Source of the DNA: Beduinella massiliensis
GTDB lineage: Bacteria > Bacillota > Clostridia > Christensenellales > Aristaeellaceae
Length of the DNA stretch: 64,000 bases
Assembly: GCF_900199405.1 (NCBI RefSeq)
Contig: NZ_LT963430.1
Span: 3,607,894-3,671,893, forward strand
Direction of reading: 5' to 3'
Notes under the pieces: generated by a model
Seen by the model: only the letters and a program-made list of their open reading frames with translations
Databases searched by the model: none
What the model was told of the DNA's origin: nothing
In this document: positions 55,115 through 62,049 of the stretch, piece by piece
Layout of the letters: the number at the start of each line of letters is the position of its first letter
Numbering within the stretch: the stretch's first letter is position 1
Translations under genes and position numbers: made by a program

Positions 55115-56026
55115 ATGAACACGGCTTTGGGCCGCCCCAAAAAGGTGCGGACGCTCCGCCAGCAGAACGAGCGCATGGGCTATCTGATGGTTTCGCCGAT
55201 CATCGTCGGCATTCTGTGCTTTTCCATCATGCCCGTCTTTTTTTCCATGTTCATCAGCTTTACATCGTGGAACATGATGACGCCGTTTGAATGGATCGGC
55301 CTTCAAAACTACGTCACGGTCTTTACCGGCAAGATGCTCGGCACGGTGTGGGGCAATACGCTCAAGTACATCGCCATCGCCATTCCCGGCTCGATCCTCT
55401 GCGGCCTGCTGCTCGCGGTCGCGCTGAACGCCAAGATTCGCGGCACGGCCCTGTACCGGACGGCCTTCTTCCTGCCCAACATCACCACCACCATCGCCGT
55501 ATGCGTGGTCTGGTGCTGGCTGTACGACAAGAACTACGGCTTTATCAACAACGTGCTCGCAATTTTCGGCATAGAACCCATCGGCTGGATCTCCACGCGC
55601 AAGTGGGCGATGACCTCGGTGGCGATCATGTCCGTGTGGCAGAACATGGGCTACGACATGATCATCCTCTCCGCGGGCCTCAAGTCGATCGACGAGACGT
55701 ACTACGAGGCCGCGACCATCGACGGCGCGAACAAGCTGCAATGCTTCTCCAAGATCACCGTGCCCATGCTGACCCCGACGCTCTTTTACCTGCTGGTCAT
55801 GCACTTCATCAGCTTCTTCCAGCTCTTCGACGCGGCCTACGTCATGACGGAGGGCGGCCCCGGCCACGCGACGCGCACGATCGTCATGCAGATTTACGAT
55901 CTCGCGTTTACCTACTTCCGCATGGGCGAAGCCTCGGCCTACGCCTGGATTCTCTTCGCGGTCATCTTCGTCATCACGGGCGTGCAATTCACGCTGCAAA
56001 AGAAGTGGGTGAACTACGATGCGTAA
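55115..56026 (+). CDS. Carbohydrate ABC permease, importer D (MalF/UgpA-like)
   Basis: This 303-residue permease has six membrane segments, the EAA motif ETYYEAATIDGANKLQCFSKITVP and YVMTEGGPGHATRTIVMQIY, as in MalF-type subunits. GGAGGGG precedes the ATG. It is the first gene of operon D; its stop overlaps the start of the next permease by eight bases. Confidence 0.93.
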   Translation: MNTALGRPKKVRTLRQQNERMGYLMVSPIIVGILCFSIMPVFFSMFISFTSWNMMTPFEWIGLQNYVTVFTGKMLGTVWGNTLKYIAIAIPGSILCGLLLAVALNAKIRGTALYRTAFFLPNITTTIAVCVVWCWLYDKNYGFINNVLAIFGIEPIGWISTRKWAMTSVAIMSVWQNMGYDMIILSAGLKSIDETYYEAATIDGANKLQCFSKITVPMLTPTLFYLLVMHFISFFQLFDAAYVMTEGGPGHATRTIVMQIYDLAFTYFRMGEASAYAWILFAVIFVITGVQFTLQKKWVNYDA

Positions 56027-56843
56027 ACGAGCCGGAAAACTCCTGCTGCACGCGGTATTGCTGATGGTGGCGGCGGCCACGCTCTTCCCCTTTATCTGGA
56101 TGGTTTCCACCTCGCTGAAGGACACCTCGCTCGTCTTCAGCTATCCGCCCAAGCTGATCCCCAACCCCGCCCGCTTTCAAAACTACGCGGACGCCTGGGA
56201 ACAGTCGCAGATGGGCCGCGCGCTGTTCAACAGCATGTTCATCGCCGTCATTTCCACGGCGGGCAACATCATCGTCAGCTCCATGGTGGCTTACGCCTTC
56301 GCCAAGATCGACTTTCGCTTTAAGTCCCTGCTGTTCATGCTGGTGCTGGCGACGGTCATGATTCCCTATCAGGTGACGTTGATTCCGCTGTTCATCATCT
56401 TCAAGAACCTGGGCTGGATCAACACCTACCTGCCGCTGATCGTGCCCTCGCTCTTCGGCACCGCGAGCAACGTCTTCCTCATGCGCCAGTACATCATGGG
56501 CATCCCCGACGCCTACCGCGACTCCGCATACCTGGACGGCTGCGGCCACATGCGCATCTGGCTCAGGATCATCCTGCCCATGTCCGTCCCGATGGTCGTC
56601 TCCATCTCCGTGCTCACGTTCATGGGCAAGTGGAACGAATTCCTGGGCCCCATGCTCTACCTCAACTCCCGCGTCAAGATGACGGTGCCGATGGTGCTGC
56701 GCATCTATCAGTCCGAATACGTGACCAAGTGGAACCTGCTGATGGCGGCGTCCTGTATCGCGCTTTTGCCGATCATCGTCCTGTATCTGATTTCGCAAAG
56801 GTACATCATCAGCGGTATCATGCTCGGCGGAATCAAAGGCTGA
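56019..56843 (+). CDS. Carbohydrate ABC permease, importer D (MalG/UgpE-like)
   Basis: The 274-residue partner permease has six membrane segments, the EAA loop DAYRDSAYLDGCGHMRIWLRI and the final SQRYIISGIMLGGIKG. Note that the EAA consensus alanines are replaced by DSA, a small deviation. The start is inside the end of the preceding gene, indicating translational coupling. Confidence 0.93.
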   Translation: MRKRAGKLLLHAVLLMVAAATLFPFIWMVSTSLKDTSLVFSYPPKLIPNPARFQNYADAWEQSQMGRALFNSMFIAVISTAGNIIVSSMVAYAFAKIDFRFKSLLFMLVLATVMIPYQVTLIPLFIIFKNLGWINTYLPLIVPSLFGTASNVFLMRQYIMGIPDAYRDSAYLDGCGHMRIWLRIILPMSVPMVVSISVLTFMGKWNEFLGPMLYLNSRVKMTVPMVLRIYQSEYVTKWNLLMAASCIALLPIIVLYLISQRYIISGIMLGGIKG

Positions 56844-56874
56844 ATGCCTTGATCGAAAAAAGGAGGGAACCCAA

Positions 56875-58134
56875 ATGACCAAACGACTGCTCTCGCTTCT
56901 GCTGGCCCTTTTCATGGTGCTGACGCTGGCGAACATTCCCGCCGGCGCGGAGGGCAAGGACCCCGTCGTCATCAAGCTGCTGACATTCAGCGCAAATGGC
57001 GGACACGAAACCATCGTGAAGCGCTTCAACGAGACGCACGACGACATCCAGATCGAGCTGGACAACAGCGCTGCGACCTGGGAGGACATCGGAACGAAGC
57101 TCATCACCATGAGCGCCGCGGGCATGGCGCCCGACATCGCGACCGTCTCCACCTCCTATTACCCGCAGTTCGCGGCCCAGAACATGCTGCTGGACATCAC
57201 GGATTACGTCGAGCAGAACCTCAACAAGGACGAATACTATTGGAACGTGATCGAGGGCCTCTACCGCGACGGCAAGCTCTACGGCCTGCCGATCAGCATC
57301 TATACGCTGATGTGCTACTATAACCGCGACATGTTCGAGGCTGCGGGCATCCAGACGCCCAGCCTGGACTGGACGAAGACCTGGACGATGGACGAATGGG
57401 CCGAGATCGGCGCCAAGCTCTCCAGCGGCGAAGGGCTCGACCGAATCTACGGCGCCTGGATCGAATTCCAGCTCGAGCGCACGGCCTGCTTCCTCTTCCC
57501 CCGCGGGCTCGACTACTGGGGCGAAAACCTGTACCCGCAGTTTGACAACCCGGATATCCGCGCGATTCATGAAAAGCTCTACACGATGATGCACATGGAC
57601 AAGATCATGCCGGATTCGGCCACCACGAAGACCACCTCTACCGCGCAGCTCTTCGCAGACGGCAAGCTGGGCATGTACATCACCGGCACCTGGAGCCATC
57701 CTGAAATCGCGGAAAGCGGCGTCAACTACGGCATCCTGCCCACGCCGGACGGCACCTCCGTCGGCTATGTGGACGTATACATCCCGCTCGCCGCGACCAA
57801 GCACCCCGAGGAGACAAAGGAGGTCATGCTCTGGCTGATCGGCGAGGAAGCCTCCTCCATCAAGTACGAGGAGTTCACCTGGGGCCCGCAGGTCAACCGC
57901 GCGGCTACCGAAAAGAACATGGACATCATGTTCGCAGGCCTCACGTCCGAAGAGAAGCAGAGCATCTTCGACTCGCTGGAGCACAGCCGCCCGCTGACCG
58001 TGTTCGACAAGTGGGCCGAGTTCCTCACCGCCTCGCTGCTGCCGATTTCCGAGATGATGGGCATCGGCGAGTACACCGTCGAGGAAGGCTTCGACCTGCT
58101 TCAGGAGGAAGCGCTCCTCATCACGGGCAACTGA
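56875..58134 (+). CDS. Extracellular sugar-binding protein, importer D
   Basis: This 419-residue family-1 binding protein comes last in its operon, unlike in importers B and C. A signal peptide covers residues 1-25 (ending IPAGA) and has no cysteine. Mature features are KRFNETHDDIQIELDNSAATWEDIGTKLIT, YRDGKLYGLPISIYTLMCYYNRDMFEAAG and FADGKLGMYITGTWSHPEI. The ligand may be an arabinose-containing oligosaccharide, because the nearest enzyme gene is GH127 and the YesM/YesN pair lies between. GGAGGG precedes the ATG. A strong hairpin follows 14 bp after the stop. Confidence 0.92.
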   Translation: MTKRLLSLLLALFMVLTLANIPAGAEGKDPVVIKLLTFSANGGHETIVKRFNETHDDIQIELDNSAATWEDIGTKLITMSAAGMAPDIATVSTSYYPQFAAQNMLLDITDYVEQNLNKDEYYWNVIEGLYRDGKLYGLPISIYTLMCYYNRDMFEAAGIQTPSLDWTKTWTMDEWAEIGAKLSSGEGLDRIYGAWIEFQLERTACFLFPRGLDYWGENLYPQFDNPDIRAIHEKLYTMMHMDKIMPDSATTKTTSTAQLFADGKLGMYITGTWSHPEIAESGVNYGILPTPDGTSVGYVDVYIPLAATKHPEETKEVMLWLIGEEASSIKYEEFTWGPQVNRAATEKNMDIMFAGLTSEEKQSIFDSLEHSRPLTVFDKWAEFLTASLLPISEMMGIGEYTVEEGFDLLQEEALLITGN

Positions 58135-58148
58135 CCCCCCGAATCCGT

Positions 58149-58184
58149 CCAGGCCCCCGTTTTCGCACGAAAACGGGGGCCTGG
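58149..58184. terminator. Strong hairpin between convergent genes
   Basis: A perfect 16-bp stem (CCAGGCCCCCGTTTTC and complement, loop GCAC) lies between the binding-protein and GntR genes. There is no T-tract on either side, so it may protect mRNA 3' ends rather than cause intrinsic termination. Confidence 0.6.
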
Positions 58185-58189
58185 TGCAT

Positions 58190-59638
58190 TCAGGAAAAGG
58201 CCGATGGAATGCGTATCGCCTCCGCCTCATCGATGCCGTTGTCCACCAAAAACGCGCGCACGCGCTGCATCATGAAGAGGACGCACTGCTCCATCTGCGC
58301 GGCAAACGCCTCGCCGTTTCCAAGTCGCAGATGGGCCGCCGCGCTCCGGCAGCCCGCGCGCAGCGCGTTTGCGCTGCCGTCTCCCTGCTGCAAAAAAATG
58401 AAGCAGTTGCCCCAAAGGAGCAGCTTTTGTATCTGCCCCCATATTTCCCGCAGCGTCTGCAGGCAAGTGGCTTCGCGCAGCGCGTCGAGCAGCGCCGTCA
58501 TGGGGATGCGCCCCGGGAGCTCCAGCTCCTTTTCGACGATCCACGCGACCCGCCCGTCGATCTTCTCAAACGCGAGCAGGGCGGCCGGACGAATGACGAC
58601 CGCCGTAAACTGCAAGGCGTACAGGTACATCAGCACGTCGCGCTTATACCCCGCCCTGCTGAATTCCGCCCGCGCAATGCCCGCCCGCTGCAGACAGATG
58701 CGCGTGCCCCGTCCGTTGATCGTCTCCGCCATCCCGAATCCGCGGAGCACGCCCAGCGCCTGCTGCACCGTGTAAAGGGAGACGCCATACGCCCTGGAAA
58801 GCGCTTTTTCAGGCGGCAAAAAGGCGCCGTCCGGGTACGTCCCGCCGTCGATCTTCCGCATCAGGTCGCGCGCGACCTCCGCGTACAGGTAGGTTCGCCC
58901 CCGAACCGGATTCCAGGTATAGGACAGCGCCGGGTTTTCCGGCACGTCCGGATAATCCCCGGCAAGGCGGGCCATATACCGCTCCACAGTTTTGCCGACG
59001 TCCTCATAGATCAGCCCCGCCCGCGACGGCTGTTTCAATCTCACCGCTTCCAGCCTTTCGATCACCTCGTGGCCGCCGCAGAGCCCCTCGCCGTCGTAGG
59101 GGGTGCCGTAGGCCGGAAAGACCGGCACCTGCATGTAGACCTCCAGGCTGGCGTACAGATCGCAAAGCAGCGGATTGCCCGCCTGGTACAGGATGCGGTT
59201 CATCACGAGCGAAGTGATGAGGATCTTGTCCTGATAGGGCTTCGCGTCGATCCGGCGAATGGGACGCAGCAGCTCGCTCAGCTCCGCGTGGGTCATCCGC
59301 TCCGTGCAAAAGGCCCATACCGGCGGCATAAGCACGGCGGCGCTCTTGAAGGCATCCATCGTCGCCTGCCGGCGCGCCAAAAGCCGCACGATCTCCCGGT
59401 CCTCCGCTTTCTCCGCCCCCGAACTGTAACAGACGACGGCGTGCCTGCGCTCCTGTGTTTGAATGTATCCGCCCTGCCGCAGAGCCCGTAGCGCGTCCTG
59501 CACAGCCCGCAAGCCGGTGTGGTAGGTTTCGGATAGGACCCGGGCGGACGGCAGGGTCTGTCCAAATTTATACTTTCCCTGCAGGATCTGCTCTAAAATG
59601 ATTCGATACAGGTCGTTTGGGCGCGTATCCCGACGCAT
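58190..59638 (-). CDS. GntR-type regulator with two winged-helix domains
   Basis: The 482-residue protein contains two copies of the GntR DNA-binding domain. The first spans about residues 8-70 (NDLYRIILEQILQGKYKFGQTLP, then LRAVQDALRALRQGGYI). The second spans about residues 240-310 (TYLYAEVARDLMRKIDGGTYPDG, then SLYTVQQALGVLRGFGMAETINGRGTRI). A region of about 170 residues separates them, and another of similar length follows the second; neither matches a known sensor domain by eye. GGAGGG precedes the ATG. It is divergent from the EAL gene and probably acts on the repeats in the shared 161-bp spacer. A duplicated GntR domain in one chain is unusual. Confidence 0.8.
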   Translation of the reverse strand: MRRDTRPNDLYRIILEQILQGKYKFGQTLPSARVLSETYHTGLRAVQDALRALRQGGYIQTQERRHAVVCYSSGAEKAEDREIVRLLARRQATMDAFKSAAVLMPPVWAFCTERMTHAELSELLRPIRRIDAKPYQDKILITSLVMNRILYQAGNPLLCDLYASLEVYMQVPVFPAYGTPYDGEGLCGGHEVIERLEAVRLKQPSRAGLIYEDVGKTVERYMARLAGDYPDVPENPALSYTWNPVRGRTYLYAEVARDLMRKIDGGTYPDGAFLPPEKALSRAYGVSLYTVQQALGVLRGFGMAETINGRGTRICLQRAGIARAEFSRAGYKRDVLMYLYALQFTAVVIRPAALLAFEKIDGRVAWIVEKELELPGRIPMTALLDALREATCLQTLREIWGQIQKLLLWGNCFIFLQQGDGSANALRAGCRSAAAHLRLGNGEAFAAQMEQCVLFMMQRVRAFLVDNGIDEAEAIRIPSAFS

Positions 59639-59677
59639 GTTTCGCCCTCCATCCGAAAAAATTCCAAAGCTATCTGG

Positions 59678-59759
59678 ATATGTATACAGATTCTATATTG
59701 TATTTCTACAATCTTCTGCTATAATCCTGCTGGAGCCTTTTTGTATATGTACGCAGATT
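59678..59759. promoter_or_regulatory. Paired direct repeats: candidate operators of the GntR-type regulator
   Basis: ATATGTATACAGATT (59678-59692) and ATATGTACGCAGATT (59745-59759) match at 13 of 15 positions and are 67 bp apart. They flank the promoter of the EAL gene. A shorter related box, ATATACAGA, lies at 59772-59780. A protein with two DNA-binding domains could bridge two such sites; this is inference. Confidence 0.55.
59698..59725 (+). promoter_or_regulatory. Promoter of the EAL gene
   Basis: TTGTAT (59698-59703) and TATAAT (59720-59725) are 16 bp apart; TG at 59717-59718 extends the -10. It lies between the two direct repeats. Confidence 0.6.
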
Positions 59760-59799
59760 TTGGGTCGAAAGATATACAGAATATGCAGGTGATAAAGTC

Positions 59800-62010
59800 A
59801 TGCCAGGAAAGCCAAAGAAGCTGTCGGTATCCCGATTCAGTATCCTGTCGCTGGCGGTTTCTCTGACCTTTTTGCTCGCGGTTTTCGCCGGGATTCTCTG
59901 GAACGTCGACAGTATGCGCACTGTCTTCCGCCAAAGGACGCAAAGCTATCTGTCCGACGTGTCGGGCCAGACCGCCGCGCTGATCGACGACCGTATTCAG
60001 GGCGTCATGCGCCAGTTGAAGCTGATCGCGGACAGCGTCTTGCTTCTGCAGCCGGAAGAAGTTCCAGAATTTCTCGAGCGAAAAGCTCAAATCGCGAATT
60101 TTTCCGACATAGCCTACCTGTCTTGGGACGGCAGAGCCAGTTTCCCCGACGGGCGCACGTTGGATCTTTCCAGCCTGCCTATTTTCTCCAATGCGCAGAT
60201 TGGAGAAGGCATCACCTGCAACTATGAGGACCAGTTCGTTTACGTGGTGCCGCTCCTGTCCGGGGACGATGACCGCGGCCTGTTGGCGGGCTTCAAGTCG
60301 GTGGATAAGATGCGCGAGTTGATCCACAACGACTGCTTTGCAGGGCAGGGGAGCAACTGCATACTCGATCAGGACGGTCAAATGGTCATCCCGCCCATTC
60401 AACAGCCTTTTTCTGCGCATATCGCCCAGGAGCAGTACGATGCGACGGACGAATGGGCCGTAAAAATGGCGAACGATCTCGCTGAGGGGCGCGGCGGAGA
60501 CATCCTCCTGCCGGTCTGTGGCGGCACAAACATCATGCTGGATTATCGTCCGATCAGCGTGTACGGCTGGTTTTGTGTCACCCTGATTCCCGAAGACATC
60601 CTCACGGGAGAAGCAGATGTCTTCCTGTCGCGCATGTTCATCATCACGTTCGTCATCATCTCGCTGTACTTTCTGCTCTTCCTGGCCTTCTTTTTCGTCC
60701 AGTCCGCCTATCGCGCGCGCGTGGAACGGATTGCCTTTACCGACTCCCTGACGGGCGGAAACAGCGGCGCACGCTTTCTGCTGGATGCGGAAAGGACGAT
60801 CCGCCATGGGCCGCCGGGGGCCTTTGCCGTCGTGGCGCTCAATATAAAGGGATTCGAGCTCATCAACGATATAGAGGGCGCGGCGGCGGGCGATCAAATC
60901 CTGCGCCGCGTGTATCAGACCCTCGAATTGAACCTGCGTAAATCCGGCGAGATGGCCGCCAGAGCCGAGGCCGATACCTTCTATCTGCTGATGGCGAGCG
61001 CGAGCGAGGGCGAGTTGCAAAGCCGGCTTCAGGCTCTTGCTTCCGAGCTCGGAGCTATCGTCACGGCCGCCGGTCCGCTGCGCGTCACCCAGGGGGCCTA
61101 CATCGTCCCGTCGCACGGCGTCGATATCATCTCCTGCCAAACCCGTGCGAACGCCGCACGAAAGAGCATTTCGGGCGCCTATCAAAGTTCCTTGGCGTTT
61201 TACGACGGCGTTTTGCTCGACCTTCAGCGCGAACAGGCGGAAATGCTGCATGCGCTGGAGCAGGCGTTTGAACGTGAAGAGTTCGTCGTCTATCTTCAGC
61301 CCAAAATTCGCACGAGCGACGGCTCTCTGGCAGGCGCGGAAGCCCTCGTGCGCTGGATTCGTCCCGAGCATGGCCTCATAAGCCCTGCCCGCTTCATACC
61401 GCTGTGCGAGCAGAGCGGCATGATCTGCAGGCTGGATCTCTACGTCTTCGAGCGTGTATGCGCGCTTGTCGATCGTTGGCAGAAATCCGCCGCGCATTCG
61501 GTTCCCCTTTCCGTCAACATGTCCCGCGCTCACTTTCAAAACCCGGACTTCTTTTCCGCCTATCAGGAAATTCTCGACCGCCATGAGCTGCCTGCGGGCC
61601 TCGTCGAAATGGAGCTGACCGAGTCGATCATGTTCTCTGATACCGAGATTCTAAAGGCGCTGGGCATCATCAATCGAATTCACACGGCGGGCCTTCTTTG
61701 CTCTCTGGACGATTTCGGCTCCGGCTATTCCGCCCTGGGCCTGCTGCAAAAGCTGCCGATCGATACGCTCAAGCTGGACCGGGGCTTCTTCCTCGACTGC
61801 CGGGAGAATCCCCGCGCCTATGCCGTCATCGAATCCATCATCGAGCTGGCACACAAGCTCGACGTCAGCACCGTCGCAGAGGGGGTCGAAGAAAAGGAGC
61901 AGGTGGACAGGCTGCGCCAGGCTGGCTGCGACCTCATCCAGGGATATTACTTCTCGCCTCCCCTTTCGGTTCACGAATTTGAAGCGAAATACCTTCAGCA
62001 GCAACAATAG
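59800..62010 (+). CDS. Membrane dCache-degenerate GGDEF-EAL cyclic-di-GMP phosphodiesterase
   Basis: The 736-residue protein has a membrane segment at about 14-34, an extracellular dCache-like sensor (residues 40-280), a second membrane segment near 285-310, a GGDEF domain at about 315-460 and an EAL domain at about 470-730. In the GGDEF domain the active-site motif reads E390-A-D-T-F394 after R388, so both glycines and the catalytic Glu are lost and the cyclase should be inactive. The EAL domain is intact: E514-A-L in GAEALVRW, ELTESIM, DDFGSGYSAL, KLDRGF and AEGVEEKEQ. It should therefore hydrolyse cyclic-di-GMP, possibly under control of the dead GGDEF. AGGTGAT lies before the ATG. Confidence 0.92.
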   Translation: MPGKPKKLSVSRFSILSLAVSLTFLLAVFAGILWNVDSMRTVFRQRTQSYLSDVSGQTAALIDDRIQGVMRQLKLIADSVLLLQPEEVPEFLERKAQIANFSDIAYLSWDGRASFPDGRTLDLSSLPIFSNAQIGEGITCNYEDQFVYVVPLLSGDDDRGLLAGFKSVDKMRELIHNDCFAGQGSNCILDQDGQMVIPPIQQPFSAHIAQEQYDATDEWAVKMANDLAEGRGGDILLPVCGGTNIMLDYRPISVYGWFCVTLIPEDILTGEADVFLSRMFIITFVIISLYFLLFLAFFFVQSAYRARVERIAFTDSLTGGNSGARFLLDAERTIRHGPPGAFAVVALNIKGFELINDIEGAAAGDQILRRVYQTLELNLRKSGEMAARAEADTFYLLMASASEGELQSRLQALASELGAIVTAAGPLRVTQGAYIVPSHGVDIISCQTRANAARKSISGAYQSSLAFYDGVLLDLQREQAEMLHALEQAFEREEFVVYLQPKIRTSDGSLAGAEALVRWIRPEHGLISPARFIPLCEQSGMICRLDLYVFERVCALVDRWQKSAAHSVPLSVNMSRAHFQNPDFFSAYQEILDRHELPAGLVEMELTESIMFSDTEILKALGIINRIHTAGLLCSLDDFGSGYSALGLLQKLPIDTLKLDRGFFLDCRENPRAYAVIESIIELAHKLDVSTVAEGVEEKEQVDRLRQAGCDLIQGYYFSPPLSVHEFEAKYLQQQQ

Positions 62011-62049
62011 GGCGCAGCCAATGGCCGCGCCCCTTACTTGTTTCTTTTT
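62010..62049 (+). terminator. Terminator of the EAL gene
   Basis: A 10-bp stem (GGGCGCAGCC with GGCCGCGCCC, one mismatch) and a 3-base loop is followed by a T-rich run (TTACTTGTTTCTTTTT). It begins at the last base of the stop codon and reaches the end of the convergent GH3 gene. Confidence 0.75.
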
